Source: Salipiger marinus (GTDB lineage: Bacteria > Pseudomonadota > Alphaproteobacteria > Rhodobacterales > Rhodobacteraceae). From it: a stretch of DNA of 64,000 nt. Both the position numbers and the translations under genes were made by a program. The notes under the pieces were generated by a model. The model searched no databases, was not told where the DNA came from, and saw only the letters and a program-made list of their open reading frames with translations. Each line of letters starts with the position of its first letter. The first letter of the stretch is position 1. Shown piece after piece: positions 44,962-52,057 of this stretch. The stretch covers positions 79,848 to 143,847 of the forward strand of contig NZ_FNEJ01000013.1 in NCBI RefSeq assembly GCF_900100085.1. Reading direction: 5' to 3'.

Positions 44962-45322
44962 GGCCAGACCCCTTGATCGGGGGAACGCATTCCGCGACAT
45001 GGCGCCAGCCTTCGGGCAGCGGCCCGGGCGCCTCGCCCTGCACCACCGCCAGCACATCGCCCGGCCAATTGTCCGAAATCACCACCAGCCACGCTTCCAG
45101 CCAGCCCTGCAGGAACCGCCCGGCGCAGGGCACGTCATGCCGGCACAGCGCCAGAAACTCCCGCACCGCATCGCGGGCGCGGGCATCCCCGGCGGCCCAG
45201 TCCAGTAGGGCCTCGACCAGATCGAGCATGTCCCGCTCCGACAGGCACGCGGCCTGCGCCTTCACCGCGACCGCCTGCGCGCGCAGCCCGAAGGCAAGGA
45301 TGGGATCGGAGGCGCGGATCAT
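44954..45322 (-). CDS. hypothetical protein, 122 aa
   Basis: MIRASDPILAFGLRAQAVAV followed by a helical domain with LDLVEALLDWAAGDARARDA and CRHDVPCAGRFLQGWLEAWL. ATG overlaps the previous TGA. Composition is that of a real soluble protein. Function unknown, early replication operon. Confidence 0.65.
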   Translation of the reverse strand: MIRASDPILAFGLRAQAVAVKAQAACLSERDMLDLVEALLDWAAGDARARDAVREFLALCRHDVPCAGRFLQGWLEAWLVVISDNWPGDVLAVVQGEAPGPLPEGWRHVAECVPPIKGSGHG

Positions 45323-45492
45323 GCGGAGGGCGCACCACGCAATTCGGCGATCTGCTCTGCGCTCAGCCGCTCGCCATTGATGGCAAGGGAAGCATAAACC
45401 TGCCGCGCCTCGGTCAGCGGCAGGAGCGGAGCGCAGCCGGCCATGGGTCCGGTAGTGATGAAATCGGGAGTAAGACGGCGAACAGTGATCAT
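45319..45492 (-). CDS. hypothetical protein, 57 aa
   Basis: ATG 45492 has AGAGGA upstream. MITVRRLTPDFITTGPMAGC continues to LTEARQVYASLAINGERLSA, a helical end. Coupled to the next gene by a 4-bp overlap. No family recognised. Confidence 0.55.
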   Translation of the reverse strand: MITVRRLTPDFITTGPMAGCAPLLPLTEARQVYASLAINGERLSAEQIAELRGAPSA

Positions 45493-45505
45493 CGCAAGGA
45501 ATCCT

Positions 45506-45709
45506 CTATCGGGGGGTGTGGGGCAGTTGGAGAAACGGCACTGACCAATCTGCCGGGCGCGGCACGAGCCGCCCCGCGTCCAGCAGGGCGGCGACATTCG
45601 CCGCCTCTGAAGGTCGATCGAACGGAGCTTCCAGAACATGGCGCCAAGCGGCGTCCGAGGTGTCGCGCGGAATCGGCTTGTGGCCATCGGAGAATGCGAG
45701 CGAGCTCAT
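45506..45709 (-). CDS. hypothetical protein, 67 aa
   Basis: ATG 45709 overlaps the preceding stop. Contains SDAAWRHVLEAPFDRPSEAA, NVAALLDAGRLVPRPADWSV. Likely a small soluble phage protein of unknown role. Confidence 0.55.
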   Translation of the reverse strand: MSSLAFSDGHKPIPRDTSDAAWRHVLEAPFDRPSEAANVAALLDAGRLVPRPADWSVPFLQLPHTPR

Positions 45710-45942
45710 GCTTGCCCCCTCCACCAGCGCGGCTTCATCCCGCCGTCGCGGTTCGCCTTGCGCCGGCACAGGCAGTCCAGCGGCTCGACCTTGTCGACAC
45801 GGAACATCTGCCCCAGCACCGCACTGCGCGTCATGCCGAAGCGGGTGGGGATCTGGCCAGCCGTCCATTGCTCCACATCGCGCAGATGCAGCATTTCCAG
45901 CAGCCGCAGATCATCGGCGCGGGTTGCCTGATGCCCATTCAT
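45706..45942 (-). CDS. small HTH-like DNA-binding protein, 78 aa
   Basis: The stretch LEMLHLRDVEQWTAGQIPTR followed by FGMTRSAVLGQMFRV looks like a helix-turn-helix of the sigma-region-4/GcrA type, followed by a basic tail (RRKANRDGGMKPRWWRGQA). It could be an early regulator. It is translationally coupled to the 29-residue frame before it. Confidence 0.6.
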   Translation of the reverse strand: MNGHQATRADDLRLLEMLHLRDVEQWTAGQIPTRFGMTRSAVLGQMFRVDKVEPLDCLCRRKANRDGGMKPRWWRGQA

Positions 45943-46028
45943 GCGGCGCCTGCCCGGCGCGCCGCGCGGCCTGATCCGGGCGCAGAGCCGCTGGCCCCGC
46001 GCGATCTCATCGTGGCGATGTGCGTCAT
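45939..46028 (-). CDS. leader-type peptide, 29 aa
   Basis: ATG 46028 follows GTGAGGTAACC and the frame ends in TGA overlapping the next ATG. The Ala/Arg/Gly-rich product (MTHIATMRSRGASGSAPGSG) may only serve to couple translation. Low complexity leaves doubt. Confidence 0.4.
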   Translation of the reverse strand: MTHIATMRSRGASGSAPGSGRAARRAGAA

Positions 46029-46030
46029 GG

Positions 46031-46309
46031 TTACCTCACAAAAAGGCCCCGCGCCGCGGGGGCGACGCGGGGATCCAGTCTGACAGGAAGCAAACCCGCG
46101 CCGATGACCCCCGGCACGGTTGGGGATGACGTGCGGCGCGCGAGGACATCGGGGAGGATGGGGGACACCCCGCGCGCCGGGCGGCGGGGCACGAGGGCAC
46201 CCCGCCGCGCCGCACCGTATCCGTCCGGATAGGCGCGGTATCCTTGATGCGCCGCAGTGCAGCGCAAAGATGTATTCAGGTTGTGGAGATAGCGGGTCAC
46301 GCGAGTCAT
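46031..46309 (-). CDS. possible hypothetical protein, 92 aa
   Basis: ATG 46309 overlaps the Cro-like stop (ATGA). The start (MTRVTRYLHNLNTSLRCTAA) looks plausible, but the rest is Arg/Pro-rich with no clear fold. Included because of the coupling and because otherwise 275 bases would be empty. Confidence 0.4.
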   Translation of the reverse strand: MTRVTRYLHNLNTSLRCTAAHQGYRAYPDGYGAARRGALVPRRPARGVSPILPDVLARRTSSPTVPGVIGAGLLPVRLDPRVAPAARGLFVR

Positions 46310-46566
46310 TCGGCGACCTGCTGTGAAATTAGCTGAGGACCCTTCTCTTGCGAAACGATGGAATCCGCGTCGCAAACCTCTTCAAGCCAGACAGTGACCG
46401 GAACATGATCGCTAGTCGCTTTTTGGATACGTACAGCAAGCGACAGCCCTGGCTGCGCGCGTCCGGCCTCTAGCTTGGAGATGATGCTTTGATGGACGCC
46501 AACGAGGTCAGCGAACTCGCGCTGACTTATCCCGACCTGCTTCCGATATTCTGCCAGTTTTTGCAT
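46306..46566 (-). CDS. Cro-like XRE-family regulator, 86 aa
   Basis: MQKLAEYRKQVGISQREFAD with VGVHQSIISKLEAGRAQPGL forms a complete HTH_3 domain; the C-terminus is short and acidic. It heads the leftward replication operon and is divergent from the repressor, so a Cro role is likely. Its ATG lies seven bases after the proposed -10, suggesting a leaderless mRNA. Confidence 0.85.
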   Translation of the reverse strand: MQKLAEYRKQVGISQREFADLVGVHQSIISKLEAGRAQPGLSLAVRIQKATSDHVPVTVWLEEVCDADSIVSQEKGPQLISQQVAE

Positions 46567-46573
46567 GAGGCAG

Positions 46574-46602
46574 AAAATGCATGATGTGCATCAAAACGTC
46601 AA
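46574..46602 (-). promoter_or_regulatory. early leftward promoter with operator
   Basis: Reverse strand TTGACG (46602-46597), 17-base spacer, CATTTT (46579-46574). The palindrome ATGCA-TGATG-TGCAT (46577-46591) fills the spacer, so a bound repressor would block RNA polymerase. Confidence 0.65.
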
Positions 46603-46625
46603 GATGCATGATGCTCAACATGCAT

Positions 46626-46660
46626 TTGATGGATTCTCAGCCCTCATGCATCATCTGCAT
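46626..46660 (+). promoter_or_regulatory. repressor promoter with operator
   Basis: TTGATG (46626-46631), 17 bases, CATCAT (46649-46654), then six bases to ATG 46661. The palindrome ATGCA-TCATC-TGCAT at 46646-46660 covers the -10 and start point, implying autoregulation. Confidence 0.6.
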
Positions 46661-46969
46661 ATGGATATTTCACGCTTCAGGAAGGCAAAGAACCTATCGC
46701 AGCGCGACGTCGCTGAGATGATAGGCGTTGATCAGTCTACAATCCAAAGAGCCGAAGCGCTGCACAAGAGCGCAAAGATGGCCACCTACCTGCAGTATGC
46801 CAGCGCACTTAACCTCGAACTTCGCGACCTATTTTCTGAAGACGTCTCGGAAGTTGAGATTGACCTTCTGAGGGCGTTTCGCCGCATCCCCGAGTCGAAG
46901 CGCCCCGAACTTCTGGCACTCCTTCGTTTAGTTCAGGAAAATGATCCTGCATCAAGCGAAGAAGCCTGA
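46661..46969 (+). CDS. prophage repressor-like XRE regulator, 102 aa
   Basis: An N-terminal HTH (FRKAKNLSQRDVAEMIGVDQ, then STIQRAEALHK) is followed by a helical C-terminal segment (VEIDLLRAFRRIPESKRPEL) that could dimerise. It lacks a LexA-type peptidase domain, so induction would not be by RecA self-cleavage. ATG 46661 has no Shine-Dalgarno; earlier in-frame ATGs at 46646 or 46565 would place coding over the operators. Divergent from the Cro-like gene. Confidence 0.8.
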   Translation: MDISRFRKAKNLSQRDVAEMIGVDQSTIQRAEALHKSAKMATYLQYASALNLELRDLFSEDVSEVEIDLLRAFRRIPESKRPELLALLRLVQENDPASSEEA

Positions 46970-47149
46970 CACGCTGCGAGGACGTTAGCGCCGCCACTGC
47001 GTCGATGAACTCTTTCTCTTCCAATTGCCCACCCGCGTTCACTTTGTGTTCAGACTAAAACGCAGCAGCGGGCAGGGTCAAGAGGTGCGGACGCTGGTTA
47101 GCGGCAGCCTGAGAACGGGAAACCCCCATCACCCTAGCGCCATCTTTAG

Positions 47150-47172
47150 GCCCGCCCCTTGGCGGGCTTTTT
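47150..47172 (+). terminator. terminator after the repressor
   Basis: GCCCGCC-CCTT-GGCGGGC followed by TTTTTC. It separates repressor transcription from the TerB operon. Confidence 0.85.
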
Positions 47173-47240
47173 CTTGCGCGGCTATGGCCCACCTCTAGAA
47201 GCGACGCCGTTCGCTGCGAATCAATTGACGCACCCCATTG

Positions 47241-47292
47241 ATGCACTTTGTGCATATTTACACTTGACCGTAAGATGCATGATGTGCATTTT
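47241..47292 (+). promoter_or_regulatory. early rightward promoter with two operators
   Basis: TTGACC (47264-47269), 17 bases, CATTTT (47287-47292), the same layout as the leftward promoter. Palindromes ATGCA-CTTTG-TGCAT (47241-47255) and ATGCA-TGATG-TGCAT (47275-47289) lie upstream of and across the spacer/-10. Confidence 0.65.
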
Positions 47293-47369
47293 CTGCCCTA
47301 CACCACCGCGGGCAGAGGCCAGCGCCGGGGCACCTGACCGCCCCTCAACTCCCGGCGCGGAGACACACA

Positions 47370-47804
47370 GTGTTCGGAAAACTCAAAGAACGTCTGACCG
47401 GCGGCGCCAAGCGCCTGCAGGGCAAGACCGACCTGCTGGAAGGCGTCTGCTCGATGGCGGCCCTTGTCGCCTGCGCTGATGGCGACATCGAAGACAGCGA
47501 GGTTGAGGCCACGCTTGACGCGCTGATCGGCCACGCCACGCTTGGCGAAGCGTTCGGCCCCTCCGAGATCGAGCGCGCGCTGGACAAGCAGCTCAAGCGC
47601 GCCAAGGGCGGCGCGGCTGGCAAGCTCGCCCTCAAGCGCGAGATCGAGGAAATGAAGGCGAAGAACGCCGCCGATGACCTCGAAATGGCGCTGATGATCG
47701 CGCTCGACGTGGCCAGCGCCGATGGCGAAGTCGAGCCCGAGGAGCGCAAGGTGCTGGACGATCTGGCCAAGCGCCTTGGCTTCAATCTGGCGAATTACCT
47801 CTGA
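47370..47804 (+). CDS. TerB-like (tellurite resistance fold) protein, 144 aa
   Basis: GTG 47370 follows GGAG. The protein is all helical, with two acidic repeats, MAALVACADGDIEDSEVEAT and ALMIALDVASADGEVEPEER, matching the D-G-x-(I/V)-x-x-x-E metal-binding loops of TerB. TerB proteins occur in phage and stress systems. Here it is the first gene under repressor-type operators. It is coupled to a 52-residue membrane protein. Confidence 0.85.
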   Translation: MFGKLKERLTGGAKRLQGKTDLLEGVCSMAALVACADGDIEDSEVEATLDALIGHATLGEAFGPSEIERALDKQLKRAKGGAAGKLALKREIEEMKAKNAADDLEMALMIALDVASADGEVEPEERKVLDDLAKRLGFNLANYL

Positions 47805-47962
47805 TGGACTGGCTGCGCAGCCACGTCCTTGGCTGGACCACTTCGGCAGCCGCCGCGCTGACCGCAGCCCAGATCGTCACGCCGAGCTTCGCCGACTGGA
47901 TCCTGGATTGGATCGTGGTCGGGCTCGTCGCGGTCGCCGCGCGCCTCGCCAAGCGGACCTGA
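47804..47962 (+). CDS. small membrane protein coupled to TerB, 52 aa
   Basis: ATG 47804 overlaps the TerB stop (TGATG). One Ala-rich helix and one strong membrane segment (ILDWIVVGLVAVAARLAKR). The tight pairing with TerB suggests a TerB membrane partner, by inference. Confidence 0.6.
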   Translation: MDWLRSHVLGWTTSAAAALTAAQIVTPSFADWILDWIVVGLVAVAARLAKRT

Positions 47963-48024
47963 CCGATCGGTGCGCGCCCGTGCTGCGGGCGCCATCCAAT
48001 CGGACAGAAAGGAGCCTTCACATG
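47959..48024 (+). repeat. 66-bp leader repeat, copy 1
   Basis: A near-identical copy lies at 48716-48781. Each contains an inverted pair CCGATYGG..CCAATCGG around a GC-rich inner hairpin and ends with AGAAAGGAGCC and the ATG of the next gene. Confidence 0.75.
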
Positions 48025-48381
48025 TCCCTTATCGAAAGCCTATCCAGCGAAACGCAGGCATCTTCGGAGCCAGGTCCGGTCACGTTGGCCGATCTGCATT
48101 GTCAGATTTTGGCACTGGCCGTTAGCGCCCCCGGAAACGGCACTGTGCGTCGGAGGCTGCTGAAGGCAGCAACAGACACCGCAGATTGGGCCGGAGATGA
48201 CACGGCCGAGCGAACCGCCGCCGCGCTGGCGGTGGTCAACGCTGCAACGCTTCGGGCTTTCTACGAAACTCACGCCCGCCAGATCATGGAAGCCGGGAGA
48301 CCGTTCGTATGCAGCTGCCTGTTTTGGGCCGCAACCGAACTGGAGGACGCAGAAGCTGCAGCCGAGGCTATTTCGGAATGA
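48022..48381 (+). CDS. hypothetical protein, 119 aa
   Basis: ATG 48022 follows AAAGGAG within the leader repeat. Helical protein (LADLHCQILALAVSAPGNGT, TAAALAVVNAATLRAFYETH, ending with an acidic helix). No family recognised; early operon. Confidence 0.7.
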   Translation: MSLIESLSSETQASSEPGPVTLADLHCQILALAVSAPGNGTVRRRLLKAATDTADWAGDDTAERTAAALAVVNAATLRAFYETHARQIMEAGRPFVCSCLFWAATELEDAEAAAEAISE

Positions 48382-48604
48382 GTTTTGCGTCGGTCAACAG
48401 GTTTTTGAGATCCGAGATCCGCAGCTTCAGCGCCTCAAGCTCCGTGTTTACCCCCCTTAGGGTAATGGGTTTGCCGCTGGTGCTGAAGCTGCCGCCGTCC
48501 GAGCTGAACGAGTCAACTTGGCCTCTGAGGTATTCGACCGTCTCCTTGAGCTCATCGATTTCAGCCTGCATCGCAGCGATCCGCTCGTCATTCTCATCTT
48601 CCAT
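48368..48604 (-). CDS. minus-strand coiled-coil protein, 78 aa
   Basis: ATG 48604 follows GGAGACGCGGGAA. Two heptad-rich helices (IAAMQAEIDELKETVEYLRG and LEALKLRISDLKNLLTDAKL) flank a Ser/Gly turn. It is the only reverse gene in the early operon and is convergent with the previous gene by 14 bases. Role unknown. Confidence 0.6.
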   Translation of the reverse strand: MEDENDERIAAMQAEIDELKETVEYLRGQVDSFSSDGGSFSTSGKPITLRGVNTELEALKLRISDLKNLLTDAKLIPK

Positions 48605-48715
48605 TTCCCGCGTCTCCTTGCCGCTGGCGTGGGGAATCGCGGGGGGCGTTGCAGCGCCTCCCGCACCTTTCACGGATCATCCCGGATTCACTGCCGCCGA
48701 CAACCCCGCATCGCG

Positions 48716-48781
48716 CTGACCGATTGGTGCGCGCCTGCAGCGCGGGCGCCATCCAATCGGACAGAAAGGAGCCCTCACATG
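48716..48781 (+). repeat. 66-bp leader repeat, copy 2
   Basis: Matches 47959-48024, with perfect 8-bp outer arms CCGATTGG/CCAATCGG here. It again ends in the ribosome site and ATG of the next gene. Confidence 0.75.
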
Positions 48782-48946
48782 CCCGAAATCGAAACCCATC
48801 TTGCCGCGCTTCGGGACGCCGCGCTGCGCGACGACGAGGACGCGGCAGCAGAGGCAGCGCGTCGCGTCACCCGTGCGCTGCGCCCCATGCGCGTCAGCCT
48901 GCCACCCATGCCGCGAGCGCTGATCGAGGAGGCGCTGGCATGCTGA
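48779..48946 (+). CDS. hypothetical protein, 55 aa
   Basis: ATG 48779 after AAAGGAG in the leader repeat. A single charged helical protein (IETHLAALRDAALRDDEDAA). Overlaps the next gene by seven bases. Function unknown. Confidence 0.6.
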   Translation: MPEIETHLAALRDAALRDDEDAAAEAARRVTRALRPMRVSLPPMPRALIEEALAC

Positions 48947-49194
48947 CCGATCCCATCCTGATGACCGGCCTTGGCATGGTGGCGCTGGCCGTCTGGGCTG
49001 CCGTGTGCATCGAACGCGCGGCGCGGCAGCAGCAGGCGATGCTGCCCGATTTCAGCGCGCCGGACTTTGCCCGCGAGATCGAGCGGTTCAACAGCGTCGG
49101 GCTCTGCGCCCATGCTTGGCGCCTGATGACGCTGCGCGACCCGGCACCGCTTTACGCCGCTGCGACCCAGACCACGGAGGGCGCGACATGCTGA
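48940..49194 (+). CDS. membrane-anchored hypothetical protein, 84 aa
   Basis: One N-terminal membrane helix (ILMTGLGMVALAVWAAVCIE) then a soluble tail with FAREIERFNSVGLCAHAWRL. Overlaps genes on both sides. No family recognised. Confidence 0.6.
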   Translation: MLTDPILMTGLGMVALAVWAAVCIERAARQQQAMLPDFSAPDFAREIERFNSVGLCAHAWRLMTLRDPAPLYAAATQTTEGATC

Positions 49195-49667
49195 ACGATC
49201 CCTTGGCCACCGCGCACGAGGCGCCCGATTCCAGCCTGCCGCCGTTTACCTGGCACGTCATGGCGCAGGGCGACGTGGGCGCCATGATGCCGCTGCCCTG
49301 CCCGGTATCGCGCGCAGGCGCGTTCGACGCGGCGCGCGCCGCCATCGCTGCCGGGCGCCGCGTCCGGGTGGAGATGGTCCAGCGCAACACCTCAACAGGT
49401 GGCGCGCTAGCCATCAGCGACGTGACCGGGCTGGTGCTGGCGCTGCCCGGTTTGCTGGACAGCGACGATGCCTTGACGCTGGCCGATCACCCCGCGCCGC
49501 GCTGCGGCCCAGACCGCCGGGCAGAGGCGGAAGCGCTGGCCGAAGATCTGCGCCAGATCGACCGCATCGAGCGGCTGGAAAAGCTGCGCCGCCGCCGCTG
49601 CCACAGTGACCTGTCCGGCCTACAGGGCGGCGCCGTGCTGCGGCGCTGGGGCTGGACAGCATCCTGA
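49188..49667 (+). CDS. hypothetical protein, 159 aa
   Basis: ATG 49188. A compact N-terminal domain (FTWHVMAQGDVGAMMPLPCP, ending LALPGLLDSDDALTLADHP) and a basic helical C-terminus (DLRQIDRIERLEKLRRRRCH) that could bind nucleic acid. No named family. Confidence 0.65.
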   Translation: MLNDPLATAHEAPDSSLPPFTWHVMAQGDVGAMMPLPCPVSRAGAFDAARAAIAAGRRVRVEMVQRNTSTGGALAISDVTGLVLALPGLLDSDDALTLADHPAPRCGPDRRAEAEALAEDLRQIDRIERLEKLRRRRCHSDLSGLQGGAVLRRWGWTAS

Positions 49668-49704
49668 CCCGCGTGCTGCGCGCCCTGCGGATCGGGGGTG
49701 CGGC

Positions 49705-50148
49705 ATGACCGCCGCACCCGAAGACATCGACCTGCATGCCGAGATCGCCTTCCTGCTGGAGGCGGTCCCGGCGGAAGATCAGCCCGACACCATGCGCAAA
49801 TTGGTCGAACGCACCGGCGGCTTGTGGCTGGTGCCGGAAGATGCGCCGGGCGTCACACACTATCACGAGCTCATGGTCGGCGGCATCTGCGCGACGGGAT
49901 CGACGATGTCGGAAGCAGTCGGGAATTACCTCGAGCTTGCGGCGGGCAAGGGCAGCAGGACGGCAGCCACCACTCACGAAACCACCGTCCCGACCCTGCG
50001 CGAGGCCCGGGCCACGCTGGCGGATGCCGCTCACCATGCGCCCGGCGATGTGCTGACCGCCTGCATGGTGATCGAGGATCAGACCGACGATCCTGCCGAG
50101 GCCGCGCAGCCCCGCGATCTGCGCGCGGTGCTGGAGTGCCAGGCATGA
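49705..50148 (+). CDS. hypothetical protein, 147 aa
   Basis: ATG 49705 (MTAAPEDIDLHAEIAFLLEA). Acidic, with MRKLVERTGGLWLVPEDAPG and a segment HELMVGGICATGSTMSEAVG that resembles small phage proteins of unknown fold. Overlaps the next ATG by four bases. Confidence 0.65.
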   Translation: MTAAPEDIDLHAEIAFLLEAVPAEDQPDTMRKLVERTGGLWLVPEDAPGVTHYHELMVGGICATGSTMSEAVGNYLELAAGKGSRTAATTHETTVPTLREARATLADAAHHAPGDVLTACMVIEDQTDDPAEAAQPRDLRAVLECQA

Positions 50149-50336
50149 ACAGCCCGCTCTATCGCACCGCGCCCATCCTCACCAGCGTCAGCAAGCGCCG
50201 CCGCGCCGTCGAGCGGGCCACATTTCAGTTCTACGAGCGCGTGCAGAAAGCGAAGTCGGACGCAGAGCGCCTGGCCGAGCTGGAGCGCCATCTGCGGCGC
50301 ATCGGCAAGCTGATCCATCCGCCACCCAGCAACTGA
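50145..50336 (+). CDS. small basic protein, 63 aa
   Basis: MNSPLYRTAPILTSVSKRRR then a long basic helix (FYERVQKAKSDAERLAELER). Probably nucleic-acid or protein binding. It precedes the DGQHR gene. Confidence 0.6.
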   Translation: MNSPLYRTAPILTSVSKRRRAVERATFQFYERVQKAKSDAERLAELERHLRRIGKLIHPPPSN

Positions 50337-50354
50337 ACCCCCAAGGAGGGCACC

Positions 50355-51191
50355 ATGCAGGAAGACATGGCTGACACCGCCCGAGGCAAGGTCAAATCCT
50401 TGCCGACGGTGCCGAAGGCAGAGGACGGGCTCGACCTGCGGTTTGTCCCTCTGGAAGACATCGTGATCGATCAGGCCTATCAGCGTCGGATCAGTCGGGG
50501 CGGCATGTCTCGCATCACGAAGATCATCAGCGGATTCGACTGGTCACGCTTCGGCGCGCTGACCCTGTCCGAAGGCGATGACGGGCGGCTGTATGTGGTC
50601 GACGGGCAGCACCGAATGGTTGCGGCGCGGGCTCTGCGCATCACGATCGTTCCGGCGGTCATCACCCGCAACACGCAGGCCGGCCAGGCGTCGGATTTCG
50701 TGGCGATCAACACGGTGCGCACCACCGTCGCCTCGATCGACAGCTTCCGGGCGCGTATCGCCTCGGGAGATGCCACCGCCAAGGCGGTCCAGCAGATGCT
50801 GGATCAGCTGAACATTTCCACCGATGTCCCTGCTGGCGCGTCTATTGGCCCGCGCGAGACGCGGGCCGTGTCGCTGCTGGAGAAGATGCTGAACCGCCAT
50901 GAACAGGGCATCGTCTTCACCGCCCTGGAAATGATGATCGACGCGCAGCCACACCAGAAGAACCTTCTGACGGCGTTCGCGATCGGCGTCACGGTCCCGG
51001 TGGTGGCCAAGATGATCGCCGCCGGGCGCGACCTCGACCGGCTGGCCACGATCCTCGAGGAAACCGATTTCGACACCCTCAAAGAGGAAGCCGCGCAGCT
51101 GGTGAAGCTGACAGGCGGGCAGACGCAGGGGCGCGGCACGGAGCTGCTGCTGCAGAAGGTCAACAAGGGCCTGCGGGAGAGGCTTGGATGA
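50355..51191 (+). CDS. DGQHR-motif (ParB/Srx-fold-like) protein, 278 aa
   Basis: ATG 50355 follows AAGGAGG. The N-terminal domain contains PLEDIVIDQAYQRRISRGGM and the DGQHR motif at residues 83-87, as in the ParB/sulfiredoxin-fold proteins of phages and DNA-modification loci. The C-terminal helical half (LLEKMLNRHEQGIVFTALEM) may bind DNA. Possibly early DNA metabolism or anti-host function; uncertain. Confidence 0.8.
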   Translation: MQEDMADTARGKVKSLPTVPKAEDGLDLRFVPLEDIVIDQAYQRRISRGGMSRITKIISGFDWSRFGALTLSEGDDGRLYVVDGQHRMVAARALRITIVPAVITRNTQAGQASDFVAINTVRTTVASIDSFRARIASGDATAKAVQQMLDQLNISTDVPAGASIGPRETRAVSLLEKMLNRHEQGIVFTALEMMIDAQPHQKNLLTAFAIGVTVPVVAKMIAAGRDLDRLATILEETDFDTLKEEAAQLVKLTGGQTQGRGTELLLQKVNKGLRERLG

Positions 51192-51373
51192 ACCGCACCA
51201 TCATGGAGAAGATCGACAGCTTCAGTGACCTGCGCGACCGCGCGCGGCACAAGGCGCGGACCTCCCGGATTCCCCGCCTGCAGGTGGTCTATGCGGCGAT
51301 CGCGGCTGAGGCTGACCGGCAGGTGCGCAATCTGCGTCGGGCCACCCGGGAACTGCAGGAGGAGGCGCTGTGA
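51188..51373 (+). CDS. hypothetical basic protein, 61 aa
   Basis: MNRTIMEKIDSFSDLRDRAR plus a helical body with VYAAIAAEADRQVRNLRRAT. Overlaps the DGQHR stop (ATGA) and the next start. Role unknown. Confidence 0.6.
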   Translation: MNRTIMEKIDSFSDLRDRARHKARTSRIPRLQVVYAAIAAEADRQVRNLRRATRELQEEAL

Positions 51374-51735
51374 TGCACCAGCTTGACCTCTTCGCCCCGC
51401 AGCCGCCGCGCCTTGAGCCGGTCGATCCGAACGGCCCGGTGATCCAGGGCGAACCGGACATCGTGCTGCGCCTGCCGCATCCGCGCTTGGCGTGGGCGCT
51501 GGCCGAGATCGAACTGCACCAGCATGACGATGGCCGCTGGATGTGGGCAACCGGCACATGCGGCGGCGGTTACAAGGTCGGGCCGAAGTGGGGCAAGTTC
51601 GCGCCGACCCAGCAGGACGCCACGCGACACGCCGCCGCCGAGTTGCTGGACGCCGCGCAGAAGCTCGGCCCCGGCCATTGCGCCACGGCGGCTCAGATCG
51701 AGAGCATTGCGGATTTTGCACGGGGGTTCCTATGA
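51373..51735 (+). CDS. hypothetical protein, 120 aa
   Basis: ATG 51373 overlaps the previous TGA. Starts MHQLDLFAPQPPRLEPVD, which resembles a PCNA/clamp-like QLDLF peptide (beta-clamp binding), then LRLPHPRLAWALAEIELHQH and GTCGGGYKVGPKWGKFAPTQ. The clamp-motif reading is tentative. Confidence 0.65.
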   Translation: MHQLDLFAPQPPRLEPVDPNGPVIQGEPDIVLRLPHPRLAWALAEIELHQHDDGRWMWATGTCGGGYKVGPKWGKFAPTQQDATRHAAAELLDAAQKLGPGHCATAAQIESIADFARGFL

Positions 51736-51857
51736 TCCACGACACCCCACACACCGGCTGGTCGCCGTGGCGGCTGATCATCTACGTCACCTGCGGCCTC
51801 GCGCTGTGGGCATGCATCGTCTGGGGCATCTCGGCGGCGGTGCAGTGGCTGGCATGA
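51732..51857 (+). CDS. small membrane protein, 41 aa
   Basis: MIHDTPHTGWSPWRLIIYVT then one membrane helix (CGLALWACIVWGISAAVQWL). Overlaps genes on both sides by four bases. Confidence 0.6.
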   Translation: MIHDTPHTGWSPWRLIIYVTCGLALWACIVWGISAAVQWLA

Positions 51858-52057
51858 TCAGAGATGACGAATACGTGGTCTGCCCGCACTGCAAGTATGA
51901 GCACGGTGACGCCATGGAATGGTGCACCTCCGAACAGCCGCAGTTTGTTCGGTGCGACGGCTGCGGAAAGCCGTTCAAGGCATGGGCCGAATACGAGGTC
52001 CATTACGTCACCGCCGCGATCCCCGACACCACCACCAACCCCCGGAGCAACACATGA
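51854..52057 (+). CDS. zinc-ribbon protein, 67 aa
   Basis: Two CxxC pairs, VVCPHCKYEH and VRCDGCGKPF, build a zinc ribbon of about 35 residues. A short tail follows. Small phage zinc ribbons can act in transcription or as adapter proteins. Confidence 0.75.
   Translation: MIRDDEYVVCPHCKYEHGDAMEWCTSEQPQFVRCDGCGKPFKAWAEYEVHYVTAAIPDTTTNPRSNT

Larger units (their letters stand above)
46970..47369. other. intergenic control region between repressor and TerB operon
   Basis: Apart from the terminator at 47150-47172 and the operators and promoter at 47241-47292, I see no gene. Two reverse-strand frames here look like shadows. Confidence 0.6.

Noticed and set aside
44761..46028. Restriction-modification or toxin-antitoxin pair among the small early genes
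   Set aside because: No methyltransferase, nuclease or toxin motif could be read in these short proteins.
46809..47042. 77-aa minus-strand frame overlapping the repressor end
   Set aside because: The start looks plausible, but it is antisense to the repressor and ends in low-complexity sequence.
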